A stretch of 64,000 nucleotides of DNA, taken from the NCBI RefSeq assembly GCF_003355155.1, contig NZ_CP031320.1, positions 7,024,185 through 7,088,184 of the forward strand, read 5' to 3'. Positions within the stretch are counted from its first letter, which is position 1. Each line of letters starts with the position of its first letter. Under the pieces are notes generated by a model. The model was not told the DNA's origin. It searched no databases and saw nothing but the letters and a program-made list of their open reading frames with translations. This document shows positions 51,101 through 60,900 of this stretch, in pieces. Source of the stretch: Streptomyces armeniacus (lineage in GTDB: Bacteria; Actinomycetota; Actinomycetes; Streptomycetales; Streptomycetaceae). Made by a program: the position numbers and the translations under genes.

Positions 51101-52187
51101 CGCGCGCCCGTGCGCCGGTGACACGGAACACGCGCGGGTTGTCCCGCTCGAAGGCGAGCGCGTCGAGCAGATCGGCCATGCGGCCCGTACGGGCCAGCTC
51201 CCACTTCATGCGGGCGGCCACCGGCAGGCCCTCGAACACGTCCGTGGTGACGCGCGAGACGAAGTCGGCGGCGAGTTCGGCGAAGAGGGCGCGGAACTCC
51301 TCGCCGGCGCCCGGGAGTTCCTTCATGAACGGCATCAGGTCGCCGGTCAGAGCCGTCGCGTCGTAGTCGGCCTTGGCGCCCTGCCGCGCGTCGGACGTCC
51401 AGCCGCCCAGCAGGCGGCTCACGCCGTCCGCGACGGTCATCGCGTCCCGCAGGGCCCCCGGGTCGGTGCGCGGGCGCGGGGTGTGCCCGTCGCCCGGCTC
51501 GCGCCAGTGGCACACGGCGTCGCTCAGCACGTCGACGGAGGTGGCGAGGTAGTGCGCGGGCAGCGCCACGGCGGTGTCCGGGGCGAGCGCGCCCTCTCCG
51601 GCCACGCCGGCGGGCCAGCCGAGGTCGAGCCAGTCCCAGAACGTACGGCGGAAGACTTTGTTCCGGACGGTCCGGTCGTGGATCAGCGGCCGGTGCTGGT
51701 TGAGGTGCGTACGCGGGCGGTTCTTGGCGGTCGCCTTCTTGACCGGGCCGTACGGGCTCAGCAGGGGCTGTCCGCTGTCGTCCGTGCCCAGCCGCAGGAT
51801 GCCGCCGGTGGCGAAGTCGGAGCCGGTCTCGTCCAGGGTGCCGAGGAGCAGCTCGTACGCGCGGGGCGGCACGGTGTCCGCGCCGTCGGCGAACGCGAGG
51901 TAGGTGCTGCCGGAGTCGGCGTGCCGGGTGCCCGCGGCGCGGGCGTCGGCGGTCTCGTCCGCCGCGAGCCGCACCACGCGGAACCGGTCGTCGCCTTCGG
52001 CGAACTCCAGGGCGGGCGCGAGCTGTCCGTCCGCGGGGGCACCGTCCGCGGGGCTGCTCACGCGCGGGTCGTCGACCAGTATCACCTCGAGGTCGCCCAT
52101 GGTCTGGGCGGCGAGGGAGCGCAGGCACTCCGGGAGGTGGGGTCCGGCGTTCCGGACGGGGACGACGACGGTGAGACGAGGGCTCAT
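48192..52187 (-). CDS. Large bifunctional glycosyltransferase-like / CDP-glycerol glycerophosphotransferase
   Basis: A 1,331-residue protein. The N-terminal GT2-like domain begins RLTVVVPVRNAGPHLPECLR, but the expected DxD reads FADGADTVPP, so one Asp is replaced by Ala. A central ~300-residue beta-rich region with an acidic low-complexity stretch (about 625-690, repeats of ADTADT and DNGDNG; 50120-50310) precedes the glycerophosphotransferase domain (about 980-1270): NTHFPRWFERREG, WHGTPLKRIGLD, LYAPTWRDDNR, ITDYSSLMFDFAHTGRPILF. It is probably a polymerase of glycerol-phosphate wall polymer. The ending is Ala/Pro-rich. ATG 52187 lies 115 nt from the upstream membrane gene. Confidence 0.86.
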   Translation of the reverse strand: MSPRLTVVVPVRNAGPHLPECLRSLAAQTMGDLEVILVDDPRVSSPADGAPADGQLAPALEFAEGDDRFRVVRLAADETADARAAGTRHADSGSTYLAFADGADTVPPRAYELLLGTLDETGSDFATGGILRLGTDDSGQPLLSPYGPVKKATAKNRPRTHLNQHRPLIHDRTVRNKVFRRTFWDWLDLGWPAGVAGEGALAPDTAVALPAHYLATSVDVLSDAVCHWREPGDGHTPRPRTDPGALRDAMTVADGVSRLLGGWTSDARQGAKADYDATALTGDLMPFMKELPGAGEEFRALFAELAADFVSRVTTDVFEGLPVAARMKWELARTGRMADLLDALAFERDNPRVFRVTGARARGAAFLRPDGSEIDVPRRLARPAKDDLPLIARLQECRWLPDGTLRLRGYAYVRSLDAEHPRQSRKIGWLRRRGSRMRTPVRVRTVPAPEATSYSRQRLHSYDSSGFEITVDPARLLKALGRDERTGVWTLGLGVLTGGLLRHAGVGPGGDGSGKQPLALETGDGRRIVPVFRHGQLRISVEEIGARLTGHRMEGGELELTGTVREGRKPATMVLRTGHGEAETSREYPVRTVRTEADGRDVFTIRVPLADLAAAGTAQSAAHGDDTDDADITDNSSSTDNGDNGDNGERATEDGANGADPAAPADPADPADTADTADTAAADTADGPRPAEADAAAETATPAPVPAPSHTWRASLVFKDSSQCRIVAPEDTALGRYPLTGDGTFRELCLTPDASGHLVLTDRAVQPVADALAWSPDGELTVSGTFPEAPEGVRAAAAVELIWQHSGHREEVAVPVERDGGRFTARLRPEDAAPGGLPLRQGRWYPFFRALGADTRDGDVPLRLRPALLGTLPETYAGERDFTLERRFHDRLFLLSGSVLGVRERGTYRQHQLQTVLYPAARRRPLRDAVLYNSFDGRQFSDSPRALHEELLRRGTEVEHLWAVRDGQALVPPGARAVVQGSAEWHEALARSRWLVGNTHFPRWFERREGQTAVQTWHGTPLKRIGLDLADMTFANHEYLASLTERSAQWSLLLSPNRFSTPILRRAFGYEGEILESGYPRNDLLYAEDRDKHAREVRKRLDIPEDKRIVLYAPTWRDDNRFDRSNCKFDLRLDLDAAHAALGADHVLLVRKHYLVADAVPGTGDGFVRDVSAWPDIAELLLISDVLITDYSSLMFDFAHTGRPILFFTYDLERYRDVLRGFYFDFEERAPGPLLARSDEVIAALTDADAVAAAHEERYAQFRQAFCDLDDGQAAARVVDRMLAGRGEPAATAAPAAAPVPPAQQQAPAPEGPENAEPAAGSAAGSATAAD

Positions 52188-52253
52188 TCGGGGACACGAC
52201 CGTTCATAGACTCTTCCTTCTGCTGACTGCGACCGGAAGCCAGCGGATGTGGC

Positions 52254-52289
52254 CCCGGTCACCGGAAGCGGATCTTCCGGATGACCGGG
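52254..52289 (-). terminator. Hairpin after the polytopic membrane protein gene
   Basis: CCGGAAG/CTTCCGG inner arms are extended by CCGGTCA/TGACCGG with a one-base bulge. It begins 14 nt beyond the minus-strand stop at 52303 and probably separates that gene from the glycerophosphotransferase gene. Confidence 0.6.
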
Positions 52290-52302
52290 CCCGCACAGGC
52301 TC

Positions 52303-53790
52303 TCATCCGCAGACTGAAGCCTTCCGATCGGCCGACGATAGTCGCTGTGCCGTGCTCCGTGCCCAGTCCCGCAGCTGGGGCAGGCGTTCGGGGCCGGTGA
52401 GGGCGCTGCGGTGCACGTAGTCGCCGCCGCTCCGCTCGCGCAGCAGCGGGCGGTAGCCGTGCGCCTCGAGCCGCTCCGGGGTGAGGCCGGCGGCGCGGGC
52501 AAGCGGGCCGTCGGCGCGTACGAACTCCGGACGCACCCGCTCCAGTACGAGCGCGCCCAGGACGTGCGCACGAAGCGCCCCCGAGCCCGTACGGGAGCCG
52601 CCGCCCGGCACGGGTCCGGCACGCCCGTCGGCCAGGTCCAGGACGCGTACGCGTACACGGGCGGTGCCGGTGCCGGTGTCCGGGGCGCCGTCCGGTGCGG
52701 CGAGCACGACGGTGCTCCGTGCCAGGCCCAGCCGGTGCGCGTACGCGGCGAACAGCGCGGCCTGCCGTGCCTCGCCAGGCCGTTCCGTACGGGCGCACGG
52801 TCCCGGAGCCAGGACACCGGTGGCGGGCTCCGGGTGCGCGGCCAGGGAGAGCGCCAGCGCGCAGCCGAGGGCAATCGTCAACGCGCCGTGCGCGTACGGG
52901 CGTTCGGCCTGCCGCAGCAGCGCGCCCAGCAGGTGCCGCCCCCTGCCGCCCCGCGTGAGCGCCAGGGCCAGTACGGCGGACGCGAGCAGCGGCACCGCGG
53001 CAGCCCCGGGGCGCGCGCCGGCGCCCGCGGGCCAGGGCCCGGCCGCCGCGTGCTGCCACAGCGGCACGGCGCACAACGGGAGTCCGCAAGCGAGCACGTA
53101 GCCGGCCGCCGCACGCAGCAGCGCGTGCGGGTGCCCGCGCGGCAGCCGGAGCAGGACCAGCAGCGGGTACGCGGCGGCGAACCCGGCGGCATCCGGCCGT
53201 ACGCCCGCCGTAAGCGCGGCGAGCAGGCCCTCGGTCACCGCCGTACGGGGGCTCAGCAGCCGCCCGTACGTGATCCCGCGGACGAGGGTGAGGGTGAGGA
53301 GCGCCACGGCGAGCGCGTACACCGGGCTGCGGGGCCCGGAGAACAGCCAGGCCGCGGCCGGTTCGTGCCAGGCGAGCGCGCATGCGGCGAGCAGCACCGC
53401 GGGCCGGGCGGGCAGGTGCGGCAGCGCACGCGCCGTACCGGCGACGGCGGCGAGCAGGCCCGCCGTACAGAGCAGCGCGACCAGCTGGACGTACGAGAAG
53501 GGGTGCGCGGCGTACGGGGAATGGGCGGCGTACGGGGAATGGTGCGCGGCCCGTACGGCGATCAGGGCGGTGCCGAGGACCACCCACCCGGCCGAGCCGG
53601 TGCGGACACGGACAGCCGTACCCGCCCGGAGGCGGGTACGGCCGGTGCCGCGGGCGCCCCTGGTCAGTTGAGCGCCCGCGGCCGCTGTGGTGTCCGCCGG
53701 ACGGCCTGCCGCCTGCGGCGGGACCGGCCCTTCGAGCGGACGGGGTGCGGACAGGGAGGGACGGCTCGTGGTGGTCTTCGGCACGATCAC
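52303..53790 (-). CDS. Polytopic membrane protein, possible GT-C-type glycosyltransferase
   Basis: A 495-residue protein with a ~65-residue cytoplasmic start, about ten membrane helices (for example VQLVALLCTAGLLAAVAGTA; AVALLTLTLVRGITYG; GYVLACGLPLCAVPLW) and a ~170-residue soluble C-terminal domain ending LVLERVRPEFVRADGPLARA and LRERSGGDYVHRS. The topology resembles GT-C mannosyl- or arabinosyl-transferase-like proteins, but no catalytic motif was verified. A short duplication HSPYAAHSPYAAH (53511-53549) sits before helix 2. Wall polymer assembly is inferred from the neighbouring transferases. Confidence 0.7.
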   Translation of the reverse strand: MIVPKTTTSRPSLSAPRPLEGPVPPQAAGRPADTTAAAGAQLTRGARGTGRTRLRAGTAVRVRTGSAGWVVLGTALIAVRAAHHSPYAAHSPYAAHPFSYVQLVALLCTAGLLAAVAGTARALPHLPARPAVLLAACALAWHEPAAAWLFSGPRSPVYALAVALLTLTLVRGITYGRLLSPRTAVTEGLLAALTAGVRPDAAGFAAAYPLLVLLRLPRGHPHALLRAAAGYVLACGLPLCAVPLWQHAAAGPWPAGAGARPGAAAVPLLASAVLALALTRGGRGRHLLGALLRQAERPYAHGALTIALGCALALSLAAHPEPATGVLAPGPCARTERPGEARQAALFAAYAHRLGLARSTVVLAAPDGAPDTGTGTARVRVRVLDLADGRAGPVPGGGSRTGSGALRAHVLGALVLERVRPEFVRADGPLARAAGLTPERLEAHGYRPLLRERSGGDYVHRSALTGPERLPQLRDWARSTAQRLSSADRKASVCG

Positions 53791-53859
53791 GATGAGGCTC
53801 TACAACCGCAAGTGACCGGGCCCGCAAGGGCGGTCAGAGCCGGCGCACCGGTCAGAAAC

Positions 53860-53894
53860 AGCGGCACCGGTCAGAGTCGCCAACCGGTGCCGCT
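53860..53894 (-). terminator. Hairpin spanning the stop codon of the AAA-ATPase gene
   Basis: AGCGGCACCGG (53860-53870) and CCGGTGCCGCT (53884-53894) are perfect 11-bp arms around a 13-nt loop that includes the stop (TGA, 53871-53873) and the last codons. A stem forming across the stop codon is unusual for a terminator. Confidence 0.65.
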
Positions 53895-56800
53895 GTCGGG
53901 CTGATAGCGGCATGCGGCACCGGTGGAGACGGTGGCACGGAGATGGGCCGCGAGCTCCGGGTGGCGCTCGTCCAGCTTGCGCAGGGTGTCCCGGATGCGG
54001 GCGGTGACCGTCTTACGGGCCCGCTCGGCCTCGTCGCCGAGGCGGCGGCTGCGTCCCCCGAGACCGGCCGCCGCGCGCAACTCGTGCAGCAGCGCCTCCC
54101 GTTCCCGGTCGTAGTCGGCGGCCCGCCGGTCGTCACCGCGCTCGACGGCGCGGTCGATCTCCTGGTCGAGCTGCGTCAGCCGCTTCTTGTACCGCGCCTT
54201 GGCCTCCTCGTCCAGCACGTCGTCGCCGCCCAGCTGCCGGGCGGCGACGACCAGTTCGCCGCCCTCGGGGTCGAGCAGCCGCACCGCCGGGATGTCCGTG
54301 CCGGGGTTGGCGAGCAGGGTGTGCAGGTCGCGCAGCCCTTTGGCGTCGGGCATGTGGACCGTACGGCCGCCGAGCCGGAGCGTCCACACCGCGCCCTCGC
54401 GACGGAACTCACGCGCGGGAGCCTCCTCTTGGGCGCCGGCCGCGGGACCGGACACCGCCCCGGGCGCGCCCCGTACGGCGCCGCCCCGGACCGCGTCCTC
54501 GCGTACGGGCCCAGCCTCGCCCCGTACGGCCCCACCCCGTGCGGTGTCCGACTCCTCCCGGGCTGCGTACGGGGCGTCCGGCCCGTCCGCGACGCGCACC
54601 GCCGGCGGCGGTGCCGGGGCCAGCCGTGCCTGCCGGGCCCGTTCGGCGACATGCCGCATGCCGACGGCCACGGCCTCCCGTTCGGCGTCCTCCAGCAGCG
54701 CCGCGGCGGCGTCCGCGTCGCCGGGCGCCCCGCGCGCCAGCAGCGCCTCGCCGAGGTGCGCCCGCGCGGTGACCGCCCATACGACGGCCCGCAGCCGGTC
54801 GGCGGACTCGGCCGCGGCGGTGAACTCGTCGACCGCCTCGTCCCAGCGCTCCTGCGCCGCGTCGAGCCGCCCCAGCCAGTACGCCATGGGGCCGCTGATG
54901 TCGCAGCCGTAGAACGACACGGCCCACTCGTCCGCGTACGGCGCGATGGCGCGGCGCGCCCGCTCGCACAGCTCCGGGTCCCGCGAGACCGCCGCCGCCT
55001 GCGCCTGGAAGCGCAGCCACAGGGACTCCTCGCTGCGGGACAGCGATTCGGGCCGGGCCGACACCTCGGCCAGCCGCCGCAGCGCGCCGTCCACGTCGCC
55101 CCGCTCGGCGGCCGTGATACCCGCCACCAGCTGCGGGTTGGGGTGGCCGCGCTCGACAAGCCGGCGGTGCGTGGCGTCCAGCTCGTCGAACCGGCCCTGC
55201 GCCAGCAGCATCGACCAGTACACATGGTCCGTCACGAACGCGAAGCCCGGGTGCTCGTCCTCGTGGTGGTCGCCGGCGCCGACCGCCTCCGCGAACCGGG
55301 CCTCCGCCTCCTCGAAGCGGGCGCCCAGCGCCGCGATGATGCAACGGTCCATCGCCGCCGCCATCCGCATCCGCTCCCCCGCGTCCTGCTCCGCCATGGT
55401 GACGAAGGCGTGGAAGCGTTCGAGATAGCGCGGGTCGCCCTGCTCCAGCAGCGCCACCCAGCTCAGGGAGACCGCGATCCGCTCCGTCTCGTCGTCCGAG
55501 GCGCGGCGGGCGACGGCGATCATCTCCTCGGTCAGCGCCTCCCGTTCCGCCGCGGTACCGGGCCCCCACATCAGGTCGTGGCGGCTCCACAGGCTGAAGG
55601 ACAGCGCCTCGTCGTCCTCGCCGCGGCGGGCCAGCACGACGGCGCGGACGGCCAGTTCACGCGCGAGCCGCTCCAGCTGCGGCCCGTCCAGCTCCGCACC
55701 GGCCGCCTCGGCCCGTGCCGCACGCCCGCCCGCACCCGCCGCACCGCCCGCACCCGCCGTACGCCCGCCCTGCGCGCCGGGGCGCCCCTCCCTGCCGTAC
55801 GGGCCGCCCTCCCCCGGCACGTCCCGCACCAGCCTGCGGTGCGCCTCCACCACCAGCTCCCCGGCCAGCCGCTGGTCGGTCTCGCCGCGCCAGCCCAGCC
55901 GGTGCAGGGTGAGCGCCACCCGCGCGAGCAGCTCGTCGTCGTCGAGCGCGCGGGCGCGCTCGACCGCCTCCCGCAGCACCCGCGAGCTCTGCTGCCACTC
56001 GCCCCTGGCGTGCAGCTCGACGCCCAGGTCGAGCCCGATGACGACGTGGCGCCGCGGCTCGTCCTGCGCCGCCCGCTCCAGCGCGCTCCACAGGTGCCCG
56101 ATGCTCTCCTCGAAGGCGAGCCGGACGCCCGCGTCCCGCGCCGCCGCCAGCAGGTGGTCCACCGCGCGGGACGGCTCGAGCGTGTCGCCCGCGAGCCGGG
56201 CGTGGTGCGCCAGGTCGGCCGGCCCCACGTGGCCCGCGGGCACCGCGTCGCCCTCCAGGGCGCGGACGACCGCCGCGTGCCGCTCGGCGCGCCCGTCCTC
56301 GCCGGTGTCGTCGAGCGCGCCGTACAACGTCTCGCGCACCAGGTCGTGGGCGAACGCGAAGCGGCCCGCGCCGTGCGCCACGACGAGCCGCGCCGCCACG
56401 GCCTGCTCCAGCAGCCGGTCCACCTGCGGCACGGGCGCGCCCGCCGCGGCCGCCAGCACCCGCCGGTGGAACTCGCGGCCCAGCACCGCCGCGTCCGTGA
56501 GCAGCCGCTCCACCGGCGCGGGCAGCAGCGACAGCCGCCGCCGCAGCGCGTCCCGCACGCCCGGCGCGACGCCGGTGACGGTGCCGCCGCTGCGCCACAG
56601 CCGGGCGGTCTGCTCGACGAAGAACGGGTTGCCGCCCGTACGCCGGTGGACCTCCGCGGCCAGCGCCGGGTCCGGTTCCTCGCCCGCCGTACGGGCCATG
56701 AGCGCGCCGACCTCGTCGGGTGCCAGGCCGGTCAGGGTCACGGTCGTCGCCCGCGCCAGCAGCGGCATGATCAACGGGCGCAGCGGATGGTCGTCGGGCT

Positions 56801-57350
56801 CGACCTCCACGTCCCGGTACGTCCCGACGAGCAGCACCCGCTCGAACCAGGTGTGCTGCGCCGCGAACTCCAGCAGCCGGAGCGAGGCCGTGTCCGCCCA
56901 GTGCAGGTCGTCGAGCACGACCACCACGGGCCGTGTCTGCGAGACGGAGACGAGAGCGCTGGTCACCGCGTCGTACAGCTGGAAGCTCTCCACACCCTCC
57001 GTGCCGCGCGCCTCGCCCAGCAGCACGGCCAGGCCGCCGCCCGCGGCCTCCTCGGCGGCGGCCCACTCCGCGCCTGCCGCCGCCCGGCGCAGGCCGCGCA
57101 GGACCTGCACCCACGGCCAGTAACCCGGGGCGTTCTCCGAGTCCCAGCACGATCCGCTGAGCACCAGCGCGCCCAGCCGCCGCGCGTCCTCCGCCGCCCC
57201 TGCGACCAGGGTGGACTTGCCGATCCCCGCCTCTCCGGTGACCAGCACGAGACCGCCGTGGCTGTCCGCCGCGCGGCCGATCTCGGCGCGCAGCACTCCG
57301 GCCGGGTGGTCCCGGCCGATCAGGGCGTGGGTCTGTCGGTTGCCAGTCAT
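53871..57350 (-). CDS. Large AAA/STAND-type signalling ATPase with TPR-like repeats
   Basis: A 1,159-residue cytoplasmic protein. The N-terminal AAA_16 ATPase has Walker [10 protein letters not shown] near 38-46 and Walker [13 protein letters not shown] near 134. A long helical TPR-like region (about 350-900) follows, as in COG3899 regulators. An Ala/Gly/Arg-rich linker (about 925-985) leads to a C-terminal domain with [20 protein letters not shown], coiled coil ([20 protein letters not shown]) and [20 protein letters not shown], found at the end of many actinobacterial ATPases. No LuxR DNA-binding domain is visible. The start at 57350 fits [16 protein letters not shown]. It is divergent from the globin gene; the target is unknown. 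Confidence 0.82.
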   Translation of the reverse strand: MTGNRQTHALIGRDHPAGVLRAEIGRAADSHGGLVLVTGEAGIGKSTLVAGAAEDARRLGALVLSGSCWDSENAPGYWPWVQVLRGLRRAAAGAEWAAAEEAAGGGLAVLLGEARGTEGVESFQLYDAVTSALVSVSQTRPVVVVLDDLHWADTASLRLLEFAAQHTWFERVLLVGTYRDVEVEPDDHPLRPLIMPLLARATTVTLTGLAPDEVGALMARTAGEEPDPALAAEVHRRTGGNPFFVEQTARLWRSGGTVTGVAPGVRDALRRRLSLLPAPVERLLTDAAVLGREFHRRVLAAAAGAPVPQVDRLLEQAVAARLVVAHGAGRFAFAHDLVRETLYGALDDTGEDGRAERHAAVVRALEGDAVPAGHVGPADLAHHARLAGDTLEPSRAVDHLLAAARDAGVRLAFEESIGHLWSALERAAQDEPRRHVVIGLDLGVELHARGEWQQSSRVLREAVERARALDDDELLARVALTLHRLGWRGETDQRLAGELVVEAHRRLVRDVPGEGGPYGREGRPGAQGGRTAGAGGAAGAGGRAARAEAAGAELDGPQLERLARELAVRAVVLARRGEDDEALSFSLWSRHDLMWGPGTAAEREALTEEMIAVARRASDDETERIAVSLSWVALLEQGDPRYLERFHAFVTMAEQDAGERMRMAAAMDRCIIAALGARFEEAEARFAEAVGAGDHHEDEHPGFAFVTDHVYWSMLLAQGRFDELDATHRRLVERGHPNPQLVAGITAAERGDVDGALRRLAEVSARPESLSRSEESLWLRFQAQAAAVSRDPELCERARRAIAPYADEWAVSFYGCDISGPMAYWLGRLDAAQERWDEAVDEFTAAAESADRLRAVVWAVTARAHLGEALLARGAPGDADAAAALLEDAEREAVAVGMRHVAERARQARLAPAPPPAVRVADGPDAPYAAREESDTARGGAVRGEAGPVREDAVRGGAVRGAPGAVSGPAAGAQEEAPAREFRREGAVWTLRLGGRTVHMPDAKGLRDLHTLLANPGTDIPAVRLLDPEGGELVVAARQLGGDDVLDEEAKARYKKRLTQLDQEIDRAVERGDDRRAADYDREREALLHELRAAAGLGGRSRRLGDEAERARKTVTARIRDTLRKLDERHPELAAHLRATVSTGAACRYQPDSGTGWRL

Positions 57351-57459
57351 GGTCGTCCGAACGTACCCGCTCGCACTGACAACGGGCCGGGGCCCGGCGA
57401 ACCCCCGGGTAACGAGCCCCGGCACCCTCCGCCGGGCCATCTGCGACCATGGTGAGGTG

Positions 57460-57861
57460 ATGGAGATTCCACGCGGCACCTTGCAGACGCAGACGTTCTA
57501 CGAACAGGTCGGCGGCGAGGACACCTTCCGACGGCTCGTGCACCGCTTCTACCAGGGCGTGGCCGAGGATCCACTGCTGCGCCCGATGTATCCGGAGGAG
57601 GATCTGGGCCCGGCGGAGGAGCGGCTGACGCTGTTCCTCATCCAGTACTGGGGCGGCCCCCGTACGTACAGCGAGCAGCGCGGCCACCCGCGGCTGCGGA
57701 TGCGGCACGTGCCGTTCAAGGTGGACCAGGCCGCGCACGACGCGTGGCTGCGCCACATGCGGGACGCCGTCGACAGCCTGGAGCTCGCCCCCGAGCACGA
57801 ACGGCAGCTCTGGGACTACCTCGTGTACGCGGCACGCACTATGGTCAACTCCGCGGACTGA
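57460..57861 (+). CDS. glbO: Group II truncated haemoglobin (TrHbO)
   Basis: A 133-residue 2-over-2 globin. [20 protein letters not shown] holds helices A-B with the B10 Tyr; [26 protein letters not shown] covers CD1-E with the Trp/Gly pair typical of group [11 protein letters not shown] contains the proximal F8 His; DAWLRHM carries the G8 Trp. TrHbO proteins bind O2/NO and protect against nitrosative or oxidative stress. ATG 57460 is preceded immediately by a GTG. It stands alone, divergent from the AAA ATPase gene. Confidence 0.92.
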   Translation: MEIPRGTLQTQTFYEQVGGEDTFRRLVHRFYQGVAEDPLLRPMYPEEDLGPAEERLTLFLIQYWGGPRTYSEQRGHPRLRMRHVPFKVDQAAHDAWLRHMRDAVDSLELAPEHERQLWDYLVYAARTMVNSAD

Positions 57862-57895
57862 CCGCACGACCGGAGTGACGGGCTGAGCCACCTTC

Positions 57896-57911
57896 GCGGC
57901 CGGGGGGCCGC
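57896..57911 (+). terminator. Hairpin after the haemoglobin gene
   Basis: GCGGCC-GGGG-GGCCGC is a perfect 6-bp stem 34 nt after the stop, ahead of the permease gene. Confidence 0.5.
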
Positions 57912-57944
57912 CACAGGGGGTGCCGGGGGGACGGGGGAAGCGCG

Positions 57945-60900
57945 TTGGGCGGCTTCGTCTTGGCACGGGTGCGTGCGCACCGGTGGCTGATCGCGGCCGC
58001 GCTGCTGACCGTTCTGCTGGCGACCTCCGTACTGGCCGCGCTCGCCGCCTTCGCCGCCACCATCGGCGACACCGGGCTGCGCCGCAGCCTGGAGCACCAG
58101 TCGGCGCCGCGCACCGTGCTCGACGTCCAGTCGGACGTGGCGGAGGACAGCGTCGACGAGGCCGACGCCTCCGTACGGGCCGCCGCCCGCCGCGCCTACG
58201 CGGGGCTGCCCACGACCGTTGAGGCCAGCACCCGTTCCGGCGCGTACGCGCTACCGCGCGCGCTGCGCCCCGACGACGCCGCGGAGAGCGGCGAGCCAGA
58301 CCTGACGCTCTTCGCGTCGCTGGACCGCGACCGGGTGCGGATGACGGACGGCACGTGGCCGGCGTCCGGCGGCGAACGGGCTGCGGAGGCAGGGCAGAAC
58401 GGCGGGCGCGAGGGCGCCACTTCACGCGCCAAGGAGCGCGTCACCGAGCGCGTCACCGTCCCCGTCGCCCTGCCGCGGGCCGCCGCCGAACGGCTGCAGC
58501 TGCGCCCCGGCGACCGCGTGGACCTGACGAGCAGACTGAACGGGCCGCCGCCCGTACGGGCCGAGATCACCGGCCTGTACGTGCCGAAGAACCGCGCCGA
58601 CCCGTACTGGCGGCTGGACCCGCTGGGCGGCGACGCCGTACGCACGCTCGCCTTCACCACGTACGGGCCGATGGCCGTCGACGGCGACGCCTTCACCGGC
58701 GGGCGGCTGGAGCCCGCCGAACGGCACTGGCAGGGCCGCGCCGACTTCTCCACCGTCTCCACGTCCCGGCTCGGCGAGCTGCGCGACGGGGTACGGGAGG
58801 CGGTCGCCGACCTCGGCAAGTCCACGGAGGCGGGCAGTCCGGTGGCGAGCAGCGAACTCCCCGCCCTGCTCGACGGTCTGGAGCGGACGCTGCTCGTCGG
58901 CCGCTCCACCCTCCTCATCGCAGCCCTGCAACTCGCGGTGCTCGCCGGGCTCGCCCTGCTCCTCGTCGCCCAACTGCTGGCCGCCGAACGCTCCGAGGAG
59001 ACCGCGCTGCTGCGGGCACGCGGCGGTTCACGGGCGCGTATCGCCGCCCTGTCGGCGGCCGAGGCGCTGCTCCTCGTCCTGCCCGGTGCGCTCCTCGCGC
59101 CGCTGCTCGCCGGGCCGGTCGTCAGCTGGCTGATGGAACGCGGCGCGCTGGCCCGCGCCGGGGTGGACCCCGCCGTACGGCTGCCGGCCGCTGCCTGGTG
59201 GGTCGCCGCCGGCACCGCGCTGGTGTGCGCGCTGACGGTGGTCGCGCCGACGCTGCGCGGGCAGTCCGACAAGGTCCTGAGCACGCGGCGGCGCAAGGCG
59301 GCCACGCTGCTGCGCGGCGGCGCCGACCTCGCGCTGGTGGCGGTCGCGGCGGTGGCGTACTGGCAGTTGGAGCGGCGCGCGGCCGGCTCCGGCGTGCTCT
59401 CCGGAGCGGACGACGGCGCCGGTACGCCCCTGGGCATCGACCCGGTGCTGGTCGCGGCGCCCGCGCTGGCGCTGCTCGCGGGCACCGTCGTGGCGCTGCG
59501 GCTACTGCCCGTCGTGGCGCGGCTCGGCGAGCGGCGTGCGGCCCGTACGCGCGGGCTGGCGGGCGCGCTCGCGGGCTGGCAGTTCAGCCGGCGGCCGATG
59601 CGCGGGGCGGGGCCCGCGCTGCTGCTCGTACTGGCCGTGGCGATGGGGGTGTTCGCGGGGGGGCAGGGCGCGAGCTGGGACCGCTCGCAGGGCGATCAGG
59701 CGGACTTCCGGGCGGGTGCCGACCTGAACGTGTCGGGGGCGGGCACGCCCGCGTTCGGGCAGGGCGGGCTGTACGACGAGGTGGACGGGATCAGCGGGGT
59801 GGCGCCGGTGGCGCGCGACGAGTTCGCGGTGGAGGGGGAGCGTACGGCGCAGGTCGTCGCCACCGACACGCGTGCGGCGGCGCGGCTGCTCCGGCTGCGG
59901 GGCGACCTGGCGGACGGGCCGGCGGAGGAGCTGCTGCGGCCGCTGGCCGGTCCGGGCGCGGGCTCCGGCTCGGGTTCCGGTTCCGGCGAGGGCTCCGGTT
60001 CCGGCGAGGGCTCCGGTTCGTCACACGCGGGCGGCATCACGCTGCCCGAGGACACCGGCGAACTCCGGCTCCGTCTCCGGCTGGAGGTGCTCGGCGGCAA
60101 GGGCGGCGACACGGGAGGCGCCCGTACGGAAGGCGGCGGCACCAGTGACACGGTCGCCGTCACGGTGGAGGACCGGTTCGGCATCCCGTACGAGTTCACG
60201 GTCGACGAGCTCTCCGCCGACGGCCGCCCCCACACCCTCACCGTCCCGCTCGCCACCGCGGCCGGCGGCACCGGCGGCGCGCCCGCCGGGCCGCTCCGGC
60301 TGACCCGGCTCAGCGTCTCGCACCTCGCGCCCACCGCCTCCCAGGAGCGGCGACTGACGCTCACCGGGCTGACCGCCACCGGCCGCGGCGCCGCCGCCCG
60401 CCCCGTCGAGGTGCCCTCCGGACTGCGCTGGGGCTCGACGCTGCACGCCGACAACTCCCAGGGCTTCCTCGGCAACGGCCGCCACGCCAAGCCCGAACTG
60501 CGGTCCGCGGCGCACGGACCGGACGGCGAGCCGCTGGTCGTCCGCTACACGACGGGCTCGGCCCCGTCCTCCGAACCGTGGGACGTCGACCCGGTCCCCG
60601 TCGACATGCGGCTGCTTGCGGACCGGCCGGAACCCGGCGCGGCGGCCCCGCTGAACGCCGTCGTCACCGACGCCTTCCTCGCGGCCAGCGGCGCGCGGGT
60701 CGGCGACTCCGTGAAGACGCAGATCTCCGGCACCGACCTGACCGTACGGATCACCGGTGCGCTGCGCGCCCTGCCGACGACGACCGCCGCGCGCGGCGGG
60801 AGGACGGACGGCGGCGCCATGCTGCTCGACATCGCCGCGCTCGACCGCGCCCTGCTGGCCGAGAACGGCAAGACGATGGAACCGGAGGGCTGGTGGGTGG

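Noticed and set aside
53943..57455. 1,170-codon plus-strand ORF opposite the AAA ATPase
   Set aside because: It is a shadow frame rich in Arg, His and Pro; the minus strand encodes clear Walker motifs.
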